From contig CBDVBZ010000170.1 of assembly GCA_965372355.1 (NCBI GenBank), positions 1 through 6,647 of the forward strand: DNA of 6,647 nt, written 5' to 3'. This stretch comes from CBDVBZ01 sp965372355 (GTDB lineage Bacteria; Krumholzibacteriota; Krumholzibacteriia; WVZY01). The notes below the pieces were generated by a model. The model did not search any database. It was not told the origin of the DNA and worked only from the letters and a program-made list of their open reading frames with translations. Each line of letters starts with the position of its first letter. The stretch's first letter is position 1. A program made the translations under genes and the position numbers. Shown here piece after piece: positions 1-6,541 of this stretch.

Positions 1-9
1 ATGTCCCCT
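1..9 (-). repeat. Inner end of the left terminal inverted repeat (truncated)
   Basis: The bases atgtcccct are the exact reverse complement of aggggacat, the start of both right-end motif copies (1295-1303 and 1321-1329). The rest of the left repeat should lie just upstream of base 1. The transposase stop codon TGA (9-11, read on the minus strand) uses the last base of this repeat, so the gene runs right up to it. Confidence 0.65.
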
Positions 10-1277
10 CATGGCAAAGGTGCGGGTTTCGAGCTGATGTAGACCTGCATCATGGATCGGCCCCGTATTAGGTCTCTTTTCTCCCGTCTTCTCCAGGACC
101 TGACCGGTTCCTTGACCGGTGTTGGTGGGTGGGTGGCAATGATCTGGTCTTTCCAACGAACCGTCCAGCATCCATCGAGGTGCTGTTTGACCGGGACTCT
201 GGCTTTGGCATAACCCCAGCGATTCTTCCCGGGGCGAACATCGATCATCAGTCCGCCTAACCGAACGCAGTTGTCGTTACTGACAACGGCTTCGTAGGCG
301 AAGGCGATTTTCTCATACCGCTCGCGCTTGCAGACCTTCACGAACGCTTTGCCGGACTGTGCGGCCTGTTTGCCGAAGCGTTGGTTGTACCGAGGTATGT
401 AATAGTCTTCAAGCCACGGATTGGCCTGATCCATGTCCTTGATACCATGGAGTTCGAGCTCGGCGATTAGACGATCCTGCATCACTCCAAAGCCTCGTTC
501 GATCCGGCCTTTTGCTTGAGGGCTATACGCAGAGATGGCTTCGATACCGAGGTCTTCAAGTACTCGGCCAACGTGGGTGGGGTATTGTTTGCCCTGTAGC
601 TGCTCCTCCACCGACCAGTGCCCATCGGTGCGCACAAGGGCCCCGTGGAGATCCTGATAGACAGATAGCGGTGCTCCGTGGCGGCGTACGACCATGTCCA
701 AGAGGCGCAAATAACTGACTGATGACTCGGCGGGGACAAACAGGGCTCCCAGTAGCTTGGTCGTGGCATCATCGATGGCACTCATCAGGCAGCACGGATG
801 GCTCTCGGGCCCGAACCAACGATGCGGGCTGCCGTCCCATTGCATCATGATACCGGCGCGTGCTTTGCGAGGGCGGCGAGCATGATGCTTCTTGCCCCGG
901 CGCTTACGCTTCGGGCGACGGCCGGCTGCCCGCAGGAGTTGCCGGACTTTCTCCCGGCTGACACCGACACCCTCCTGCTCAACCAACATTTCGACGAAAT
1001 GAGTATCATTGAAGTTCTGGTATCTTTCCTCATGGAGGGTGAGGATTTTGGCCGCCGTATCTGGATCCAGGGCGTGGCTTACTGATCGGCCTCGGTTCTG
1101 GTGGCACAGGCCTTCAAGACCCCCTGCGCGCCACCGCTTCTGGATCCGTTTGGCTTGCCTGTAGCTGACGTCCATGATGGCGGCAGCCTCCTTCAGAGCC
1201 AGAGCATGTTGAGCCACCTGCTCAAGAACGTGCCCCCTGTGAGCTTCCTTCTGATTCAACACAATGAGTCCCCTCAT
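9..1277 (-). CDS. ISNCY-like DDE transposase, 422 aa
   Basis: This is a cut-and-paste type transposase with an RNase H-like catalytic core. Numbering from the start at 1277, a helix-turn-helix region for DNA binding spans about residues 26-57 (LKEAAAIMDVSYRQAKRIQK). A very basic linker follows at about 120-141. The catalytic acidic residues are probably D148 (MQWDGSPH), D209 (YQDLHG) and E260 (KGRIERG); the SAIDDATTK strand lies between the first two, and the motif SPQAKGRIERG is typical of this group. The D-to-E distance of about 50 residues is longer than in IS3/IS481 and fits ISNCY-type proteins. I chose the start at 1277 rather than the upstream ATG at 1292. GGAGGTG (1284-1290) sits 6 bases before it, while the upstream ATG has no ribosome binding site, and family members commonly begin MRG. 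The frame is full length and uninterrupted. Confidence 0.9.
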   Translation of the reverse strand: MRGLIVLNQKEAHRGHVLEQVAQHALALKEAAAIMDVSYRQAKRIQKRWRAGGLEGLCHQNRGRSVSHALDPDTAAKILTLHEERYQNFNDTHFVEMLVEQEGVGVSREKVRQLLRAAGRRPKRKRRGKKHHARRPRKARAGIMMQWDGSPHRWFGPESHPCCLMSAIDDATTKLLGALFVPAESSVSYLRLLDMVVRRHGAPLSVYQDLHGALVRTDGHWSVEEQLQGKQYPTHVGRVLEDLGIEAISAYSPQAKGRIERGFGVMQDRLIAELELHGIKDMDQANPWLEDYYIPRYNQRFGKQAAQSGKAFVKVCKRERYEKIAFAYEAVVSNDNCVRLGGLMIDVRPGKNRWGYAKARVPVKQHLDGCWTVRWKDQIIATHPPTPVKEPVRSWRRREKRDLIRGRSMMQVYISSKPAPLP

Positions 1278-1283
1278 GTTTTG

Positions 1284-1290
1284 CACCTCC
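1284..1290 (-). promoter_or_regulatory. Ribosome binding site that sets the transposase start
   Basis: GGAGGTG on the minus strand lies 6 bases before the ATG at 1277-1275. It overlaps the in-frame upstream ATG at 1292, so that ATG is unlikely to be the start. Confidence 0.75.
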
Positions 1291-1294
1291 ATGA

Positions 1295-1340
1295 AGGGGA
1301 CATAATCTCATTGCAGTTACAGGGGACATAGTCTCATTGC
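1295..1340. repeat. Two tandem 20-bp motifs at the IS right end
   Basis: The 20-bp motif aggggacataatctcattgc at 1295-1314 recurs at 1321-1340 with one change (a to g at position 11). The period is 26 bases and the spacer is agttac-like. The outer copy is presumably the terminal repeat. The inner copy is probably a second transposase-binding site, or part of the promoter and operator of the transposase gene, which starts just inside it. The motif is read directly; its role is inferred. Confidence 0.85.
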
Positions 1341-1413
1341 TAACACAATTTGCTGGAGTATCCTTGTAGGAGCCTGTAACATGGTGTCCATTGCACACTA
1401 ATGTGGACCCCAC

Positions 1414-1445
1414 GTAGGCCGCCCCAAAACCCTGGTCGGCCCTAC
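1414..1445 (+). other. Possible hairpin in the lipoprotein leader
   Basis: GTAGGCCG (1414-1421) can pair with CGGCCCTAC (1437-1445) with one bulged base and a 15-base loop. It lies 36 bases before the lipoprotein start and has no T run after it, so it is not an intrinsic terminator. It could affect leader stability. I see no convincing sigma-70 promoter between the IS end and this gene. GC-rich sequence makes chance hairpins common. Confidence 0.25.
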
Positions 1446-1470
1446 CTCGGCCGGACATCACTCGATCCCG

Positions 1471-1476
1471 AGGAGG
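1471..1476 (+). promoter_or_regulatory. Ribosome binding site of the lipoprotein gene
   Basis: AGGAGG lies 5 bases before the ATG at 1482. It decides the start: the longer frame from the ATG at 1401 has no such site, and it would place 27 charged residues in front of the signal peptide. Confidence 0.85.
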
Positions 1477-1481
1477 AAGTC

Positions 1482-3782
1482 ATGCGCAAAGCCTCCGTTG
1501 CTCTCGTGTTGCTACTCGTTTTGTTCGCCTGCGAAACGCTGGATCGTCCCGAACTCGAGGGGCCGCCCATAAGTGACCGCGCTCTCGTGGGTCTTACACC
1601 CGGTCCGCCGTTTCTGGAAATGAAGATACCCGTGCCCAGCGGCCAGGATATGGCGTTGGTGCCCCCAATCACGACGTTCATATGGCAGACGATTGATGGC
1701 GTCGGCGATCCGGATTCGGCGCAATGGATCCTGGTCAGCACGGTACCCTTCGACAACGACTGGAACGCGACGTTGGACTACATCCGCGGCAACCCGGATG
1801 CGCCGGAGTGGCATCCGTGGCAGGCATACGATCCGTCGAACAATGTCGGCACCTCGTGGACAACACCGCCGCTGGATTTCGGGCAGTACGTCTTTGCCGT
1901 ACACGGTCGTGCGATGGACGAAACGGCGAGTCCGGATTTCAATTTTAGCCGAAACGCGGTCCGGGTCCTGGTGAGTCGCAGAACGACCGGTCCGTTGCTC
2001 AGACTAACAAGTGATTTCCACGACCCAGTGATCAGCGCGACGACGGGGACTCCGGTGACGTTGGTGGAATTGCCGGCGGGAACCCCCGTGGATTTCTGTT
2101 GGACCGGGGATGCCTCGTCGTACGGCGGTGTCGTGACGGCATACCGCTATGGCTGGGATATCCTCGACCTCGCCGACGACACACAGTGGCAGGTGGGTTG
2201 GACCGCATCCGACGGGAGTGAGACATGCACGACGCGGATCTTCTTCTTCGGAACGCACACATTCTACGTCGAAGTGGTCGATAACAACGGCTTCCCGACG
2301 CGCATTCCGGTCAGGATCAATTACACTCCCCCCCCCGTCGTCCTTTCGCTCGATATCCAACCCGACGCCTGTCCGAGTGGAGTGAATCCATGGGGCAAAG
2401 GGGCCCTGAGCCCCATCCTTCTTGGATCGGAGGGTTTCGATGTCACAGACGTCGACCTGTCCACACTCGCCCTCAACGAATCCGGCTTCACCCGACAGGA
2501 TGCGAGACCGGGTCAGATACGGATCGAGGATGTGTCGACCGCGCCCACGACTCCAACCGGTAGCCCGGACTGCGTCTGTCCCGAATACGGTCCGGACGGT
2601 TTCGCTGACCTCAGACTCAAGTTCAGCCTGGCCGAGATTGCCCGGATTGTAGGGCCGGCCCGGATGGGCGACCGGGTCCAGCTCGTGCTCGCGGGATTGC
2701 TAAAGGATGGGACGCCGTTTATGGCGGCGGATTGCGTCGAGATTGTGGGACTCGAGCTGCCCGAGGAGCCACCGCCCGAAGGGCCGGACACCGAGATCTT
2801 TCGGGTCATCAATACTTACTATGTCGATGGTCAACGGGTTGACGAGTTCATCGACACAGAGGACGCGGTGCCCGACACGGTGCCCTTTCGAAGCTGGGTC
2901 AACGTGTTCTACAACGGGTCGCCTGGTCCTTCGGACACGTCGTTTTGCACGGATGTCTACAACAAGTGCATCACGTATCAGAAAAGCCTCACGTGGCACT
3001 CGTCACGGTTCCCGGGGTTGGGAAGCACGACACCCTGGCTCCCCGAGACAGGGGAAGACAACAACCCGTTTGGCACGCTGGATTCCACGAGCCTGAGCAT
3101 GGGGACTGTCGAGTACAACGTGCAGTTCAGGGCCGTGGATGAGTTTGGTGTGGGCGATCCGACACCCGCCGAGGTCCCGATCGTCGCCAACTTCCCGCCG
3201 ACGCTGGAGGATTTCGGGATCGAGCACTACGACGGCACGCTCATCGGTGACGGCGGCAGCGTCGCATGGGACTGGTGGAACCCGGCAAACTACCATGGAA
3301 GTATCCTCGACACCCTGGATATCTCGGATCCAACCAACCTTCGGGTCATAAAGAAGTTCTACTTCCTGATCAAGGGGGTCGGACGCGACCATCCAAAGGA
3401 AGCCTCGACCGGCGGTGTGAAAAGCTGGTTCTACACGTTCAAAAGATCCGACGATCCCTCGGTGGATCAGCCGTTTGCACGATCCGGTGTTTGGGCGGAT
3501 GTGGCGACTGTCAATTCGGTGTGCGACACGGTCAGTCTGACGGTGAGATACACGTTCTTCGACCCAGCGGCCGAGCAGGAGGCTTTTGCGAACCTGCCCG
3601 ATTGGGTCAACCGCTCGTATGACTTTGCGATCCGGGGTCGGGATACGAGATCGACCGATGAGTTCGATCAATTGATCTATGTGAATGGAACGCGGACGCT
3701 GATCAATCGCTACGCCATCGGGATGTTGGGCCGGGAGACCGGAGAGGGGAGAATGACGTTCTATCTGGGGGTTGTGCGGTGA
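1482..3782 (+). CDS. Large multidomain surface lipoprotein, 766 aa, function unknown
   Basis: The N-terminus is a classic lipoprotein signal: MRK, a hydrophobic stretch (residues 4-16), then a lipobox LFAC with the acylated Cys at 17. The protein should be exported by Sec, processed by signal peptidase II and anchored to a membrane. What follows looks like beta-rich modules. Ig- or fibronectin-like segments lie at about 62-165 and 170-282. A central module at about 288-424 has the pattern LDIQP...NPWGKGALSPILLGSEGFDVTDVD, then DGFADLRLKF and a closing DGTPF. I recognise this pattern from many uncharacterised exported proteins of environmental bacteria, with no known function. A Pro-rich linker (about 426-436) leads to two further beta-rich segments (about 437-570 and 571-766). 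Cysteines occur in likely pairs (206/249, 364/366, 489/496), fitting an oxidising location. No C-terminal sorting signal or enzyme motif is visible. The gene stands alone on its strand and converges with the small gene at 3798-4007. Confidence 0.88.
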   Translation: MRKASVALVLLLVLFACETLDRPELEGPPISDRALVGLTPGPPFLEMKIPVPSGQDMALVPPITTFIWQTIDGVGDPDSAQWILVSTVPFDNDWNATLDYIRGNPDAPEWHPWQAYDPSNNVGTSWTTPPLDFGQYVFAVHGRAMDETASPDFNFSRNAVRVLVSRRTTGPLLRLTSDFHDPVISATTGTPVTLVELPAGTPVDFCWTGDASSYGGVVTAYRYGWDILDLADDTQWQVGWTASDGSETCTTRIFFFGTHTFYVEVVDNNGFPTRIPVRINYTPPPVVLSLDIQPDACPSGVNPWGKGALSPILLGSEGFDVTDVDLSTLALNESGFTRQDARPGQIRIEDVSTAPTTPTGSPDCVCPEYGPDGFADLRLKFSLAEIARIVGPARMGDRVQLVLAGLLKDGTPFMAADCVEIVGLELPEEPPPEGPDTEIFRVINTYYVDGQRVDEFIDTEDAVPDTVPFRSWVNVFYNGSPGPSDTSFCTDVYNKCITYQKSLTWHSSRFPGLGSTTPWLPETGEDNNPFGTLDSTSLSMGTVEYNVQFRAVDEFGVGDPTPAEVPIVANFPPTLEDFGIEHYDGTLIGDGGSVAWDWWNPANYHGSILDTLDISDPTNLRVIKKFYFLIKGVGRDHPKEASTGGVKSWFYTFKRSDDPSVDQPFARSGVWADVATVNSVCDTVSLTVRYTFFDPAAEQEAFANLPDWVNRSYDFAIRGRDTRSTDEFDQLIYVNGTRTLINRYAIGMLGRETGEGRMTFYLGVVR
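2328..2336 (+). repeat. C9 homopolymer inside the lipoprotein gene
   Basis: Nine consecutive C bases encode Pro283-Pro285 in the linker between the second Ig-like segment and the central module. Loss of one C would bring the TGA at 2383-2385 into frame. Gain of one C would lead to the TAG at 2561-2563. Both would leave only the N-terminal part of the protein. The tract and the out-of-frame stops are seen directly; slippage is only a possibility. Confidence 0.9.
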
Positions 3783-3797
3783 CGGGCCGGCCGACCG

Positions 3798-4007
3798 CTA
3801 CTGCTTTTCTTCCAGGTACTTGATGTACAGGGGGCAGGGGTCCCATTCCGGAATACCGCAGTGGCCCCTGAGGACGCATGAGAAGTCGGCGAGCTTCGCA
3901 TCGCCGCCCTCTTTGGGTTTGTAGGACACCGTGACGTCTACGTCGTGGCCGCACACCGGACAGTGAACCGACTCTTCGCGACTGACATTCTTGGGCTCGT
4001 CCGCCAT
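3798..4007 (-). CDS. Small Cys-rich, zinc-ribbon-like protein, 69 aa
   Basis: I do not recognise the family. The protein is short and soluble, with no signal peptide or membrane segment. It has a CPVC knuckle (Cys16, Cys19) preceded by His15, then further cysteines at 44, 50 and 58 in the segment FSCVLRGHCGIPEWDPCP. Such spacing fits binding of one zinc or iron atom, which is inference. The start is well supported: GGAGGT (4016-4021) lies 8 bases before the ATG. It is transcribed divergently from ccoI and converges with the lipoprotein gene, the stop codons being only 15 bases apart with no terminator between them. A weak -10-like TATAGT (plus positions 4056-4061) lies upstream, without a clear -35. 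A metal-related role alongside ccoI is possible but not shown. Confidence 0.78.
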   Translation of the reverse strand: MADEPKNVSREESVHCPVCGHDVDVTVSYKPKEGGDAKLADFSCVLRGHCGIPEWDPCPLYIKYLEEKQ

Positions 4008-4015
4008 ACCATCCT

Positions 4016-4021
4016 ACCTCC
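4016..4021 (-). promoter_or_regulatory. Ribosome binding site of the small Cys-rich gene
   Basis: GGAGGT on the minus strand lies 8 bases before the ATG at 4007-4005. It is the main evidence that this short frame is translated. Confidence 0.75.
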
Positions 4022-4141
4022 ATGGGTTGCCTGTCCGATCCTTCTCTTAGGCCCTACTATAACACCGCTAACGGCGCCTGGCGGCGAAATACTTCGTGAT
4101 TTTGCTCAACACGACCCCGCCGATGGATGATTCTTGTCAGG

Positions 4142-4157
4142 AGCCGACGCTTCGGCT
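4142..4157. other. Short GC-rich hairpin next to the ccoI promoter
   Basis: AGCCGA (4142-4147) and TCGGCT (4152-4157) form a perfect 6-bp inverted repeat around a 4-base loop. It abuts the proposed -35 element. There is no T run on either strand, so it is not a terminator. It could be half of a protein-binding site or chance. Confidence 0.3.
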
Positions 4158-4186
4158 TGAACCGCACGCCTAGGTGGTTGTATTAT
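4157..4186 (+). promoter_or_regulatory. Candidate sigma-70-type promoter of ccoI-ccoS
   Basis: TTGAAC (4157-4162) and TATTAT (4181-4186) are separated by 18 bases and match the -35 and -10 consensus at 4/6 and 5/6 positions. Transcription would begin about 7 bases past the -10 box, which falls on the A of the ATG at 4193. The message would then be leaderless. I see no FNR/Anr-type TTGAT-N4-ATCAA box nearby, although cbb3 genes are often under such control in proteobacteria. Confidence 0.45.
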
Positions 4187-4192
4187 TTGCAC

Positions 4193-6541
4193 ATGCTCGA
4201 TCAGACGACACAGCCCTCGAACGTCGCCGCTGCGGAAACCGACGACGAGTTCGCGTATCTCGATGCCAGCGATTTTCGCCAGCACTTTGCCGATCCCGCT
4301 CACCGGGATCGCTTTTTCTTCTACGTGGAAAACGTCCATTGCACATCGTGTCTCCGGCGAATCGAAAACCTGGCAAACGAACTCGACGATGTCGTGGAGA
4401 TTCGTCTCGACATGGGGCGGCACATCGCCGAAGTTCTGACCCGGCCCGGCGGATCGCTCTCGGCCGTCGCGCAGCGGCTCAAGAAGATAGGCTACCCGCC
4501 GCACCCGGTGGCCTGGTCCGATCTGCATGGCGAGTCCCGATCCACGCACAACAAGAGTCTCCTCCTTCGCATCGGTGTCGCCGGTGCGTGCGCGGGCAAT
4601 ATCATGCTGATCACGATTGCCCTGTATGCCGGGGCCGACCGGGCGTCGGTCGCCCGGGCATTCGAATGGCTGACATTCGGGTTGTTTCTCCCCGTTCTCT
4701 TTTATAGCGCGGCGCCCTTCTACAAAAACACGTGGACGGCGCTCCGCAATCGACGTTCCTCGATTGATGTCCCCATCGCCGCGGCAGTCATAATCGGTTC
4801 GATAATCGGCTTTTACCATCTCGTGATCGGGGCAGGGGATATCTACTTCGACTCGCTCGCCGTTCTGGTCTTTCTTCTGTTGTCGAGCCGTTATTTGTTG
4901 CTTCGGCTCCAGAGTCACTTTCTCTCTCCCAGTCGGTTGCGGGCGTTCTATGAGACGGGAAAGGTACGTGTGCTCGACGAGCAGACCGGATCGTTCGAAG
5001 ACCGCTACATCAAGAACGTACGGCGAGGCGATGTGGTTCTCGTCAAAAGGGGAGAACGGATCCCGGTCGACGGGACGTTGCTGGCCGACGAAGCGTATGT
5101 CAACGCCGCGGTTCTCACGGGTGAGGTTCAGCCACAGCGAATCCTCGGCAAGCAGGGTGTTTTTGCCGGGACCCAGCTGACATCGGACGAGGCCAGGGTA
5201 CGGGTCGACCAGACGGGTCCCGAGACGCGCATCGGCAAGCTCCTGGCGGAGACGGAGCGCGGCGTGTTGAGTCGGACACCGTTGATCTCGCTTACCGATC
5301 GTGTCGCCCAGTGGTTCTCCGCAACGGTTCTGGGGTTGGGTGTCGTCTTTGCGTTGGTTTACAGTTTTGTCGATATCTCGGAAGCGATCAACCGCGCGCT
5401 CGCTCTCGTGATCCTGGCATGCCCGTGCGCGCTCGCGCTCGCCACACCCCTCGCGCAGAGTCTTGCGCTTCGAAAGGCGGCAAAACGGGGTTGTTTGATA
5501 AAGAAAGCCGATGCGTTCGAGAAGCTCATCCAGGTTCGCAGCGTTTTCTTCGACAAAACGGGCACGCTGACAAAGGGCGAACTCAACATCAAGGGGTGGT
5601 GGCCTGCGCAGCCGAGCGGTCTCGAACGAGACATCATTCGGGCGCTGGAAACCGACTCCCAGCATCCCGTCGCACGGCTCCTCATGACAAATGTGACGGC
5701 AGGCGACCCGTCGGGCCCGGGTTATGCGGATGTTCGGCTGACGGGCCAGAGGGAGACGCCCGGTGTGGGGGTAGAAGGGGATCACAACGGCGATCGCTAT
5801 GAACTGCGCTCCGTCAAGGACGAGAGCGACACCGCCGACGCCCCGGATGATTTTACGCGTGGGGCGCTGACGACGGTCGGTCTGTACAAAAACGGCGTGT
5901 TTCAGAAGGCGGCGGCGTTCTCGGACACCGTCCGCGACGCGAGCGAGGAAGCGGTGGCGAGGTTCAACGCGCGCGGACTGGATGTCTATCTGCTCACGGG
6001 CGACGCCGAACGGCCCGCGCACGCGGTGGCCGAACACGTGGGTGTGGATAGCGAGAACGTGCTGGCCGGGAAGTCACCCGAGGAGAAGCGTACGATCATG
6101 GGCGAATACCCGCGGGCACTCATGGTCGGCGATGGCGTCAACGACTCCGTCGCGCTGGCGACGGCCCATGTGAGCGTCGCCGTTCAGGGCAGCATGGAGG
6201 CCAGTTTCAAGGCGGCCGATATCTATCTCACACAGCCGGGGCTCCAGCCGCTCGTGGATCTCATGGATCTCTCCGATGCGACTATTTCGATAATCAAACG
6301 CAATTTGCTCCTTTCTCTCGCATACAACGCCACGTTTGGCACGCTTGCCTTGCTCGGCTACGTCAACCCCCTCCTGGCCGCCGTCCTCATGCCGGCGAGC
6401 TCGGTGACCGTCGTGCTGAGTGCGGTGATCGGCAACGGTTTCTGGCGCCGCTTTGGCCGGGAATCGGTGACCGAGTGGGGGGTTCGTGCGGAGCCGAATG
6501 CGGGAACGCCCGTTCCGGTCACCAAGGGGGGCAAGATTTGA
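4193..6541 (+). CDS. ccoI: Copper-transporting P1B-type ATPase for cbb3 oxidase assembly
   Basis: CcoI (FixI) moves copper across the inner membrane for the copper centre of cbb3-type cytochrome c oxidase. All P1B core motifs are present in this 782-residue protein. They are an HMA domain at about 42-106 with CTSC (Cys50, Cys53), TGE (309-311), the membrane motif CPC (410-412), DKTGT with the phosphorylated Asp454, SQHP (His491), a PGVGV nucleotide-binding loop (about 523-527), TGD (602-604), GDGVND (646-651), and the closing YN (711-712) and MPASS (733-737). Eight membrane segments are visible at about 122-146, 158-176, 193-213, 217-240, 374-396, 402-424, 702-722 and 724-746. The N-terminal FAYLD motif and the downstream ccoS favour CcoI over a general copper exporter. 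The Cys-rich domain usually found before the HMA domain is absent. The start is uncertain: ATG 4193 fits a leaderless message, while TTG 4187, with AGGTGG 9 bases upstream, is an alternative. Confidence 0.92.
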   Translation: MLDQTTQPSNVAAAETDDEFAYLDASDFRQHFADPAHRDRFFFYVENVHCTSCLRRIENLANELDDVVEIRLDMGRHIAEVLTRPGGSLSAVAQRLKKIGYPPHPVAWSDLHGESRSTHNKSLLLRIGVAGACAGNIMLITIALYAGADRASVARAFEWLTFGLFLPVLFYSAAPFYKNTWTALRNRRSSIDVPIAAAVIIGSIIGFYHLVIGAGDIYFDSLAVLVFLLLSSRYLLLRLQSHFLSPSRLRAFYETGKVRVLDEQTGSFEDRYIKNVRRGDVVLVKRGERIPVDGTLLADEAYVNAAVLTGEVQPQRILGKQGVFAGTQLTSDEARVRVDQTGPETRIGKLLAETERGVLSRTPLISLTDRVAQWFSATVLGLGVVFALVYSFVDISEAINRALALVILACPCALALATPLAQSLALRKAAKRGCLIKKADAFEKLIQVRSVFFDKTGTLTKGELNIKGWWPAQPSGLERDIIRALETDSQHPVARLLMTNVTAGDPSGPGYADVRLTGQRETPGVGVEGDHNGDRYELRSVKDESDTADAPDDFTRGALTTVGLYKNGVFQKAAAFSDTVRDASEEAVARFNARGLDVYLLTGDAERPAHAVAEHVGVDSENVLAGKSPEEKRTIMGEYPRALMVGDGVNDSVALATAHVSVAVQGSMEASFKAADIYLTQPGLQPLVDLMDLSDATISIIKRNLLLSLAYNATFGTLALLGYVNPLLAAVLMPASSVTVVLSAVIGNGFWRRFGRESVTEWGVRAEPNAGTPVPVTKGGKI

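Larger units (their letters stand above)
1..1345 (-). mobile_element. Insertion sequence, ISNCY-like, left tip outside the window
   Basis: A single transposase gene fills the element. The right tip holds two tandem copies of a 20-bp motif (1295-1314 and 1321-1340), and the first nine bases of the window are an exact inverted match to the inner end of that motif. The left terminal repeat is therefore cut by the window edge. If the element ends in TGT...ACA, as IS481-like elements do, the right end is near 1345, but this is inferred. No target duplication can be tested because the left flank is missing. The transposase frame is intact, so the element may still be active. Its gene points away from the lipoprotein gene on the right. 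Confidence 0.85.

Noticed and set aside
798..1085. A 95-residue plus-strand frame within the transposase gene
   Set aside because: Antisense to the conserved transposase core, with no recognisable domain; a shadow frame.
1316..1380. 8-bp inverted pair GTTACAGG (1316-1323) and CCTGTAAC (1373-1380) straddling the IS tip
   Set aside because: The arms are short and one lies inside the IS and the other outside it, so chance is the simplest reading; it does not fit a target duplication.
1401..1481. N-terminal extension of the lipoprotein to the ATG at 1401
   Set aside because: It would put charged residues before the signal peptide and lacks a ribosome binding site, whereas the ATG at 1482 has AGGAGG at ideal spacing followed by a textbook lipoprotein signal.
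3003..3671. A 222-residue antisense frame within the lipoprotein gene
   Set aside because: Shadow of the well-supported lipoprotein frame; no ribosome binding site or recognisable domain.
3783..3797. Possible terminator between the convergent genes (GGCCGGCC palindrome)
   Set aside because: The 8-bp palindrome has no loop and no T run on either strand, so it cannot be supported as an intrinsic terminator.
4056..4061. Minus-strand -10-like TATAGT upstream of the small Cys-rich gene
   Set aside because: No acceptable -35 sequence at 16-18 bases; too weak to list as a promoter.
4106..6037. A 643-residue open frame antisense to ccoI
   Set aside because: Its codons are in exact register with the ccoI codons, so it stays open simply because ccoI avoids TTA, CTA and TCA codons there, as expected in a GC-rich gene. 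The protein is rich in Arg and Pro, resembles no family, and the sense strand carries all P-type ATPase motifs.
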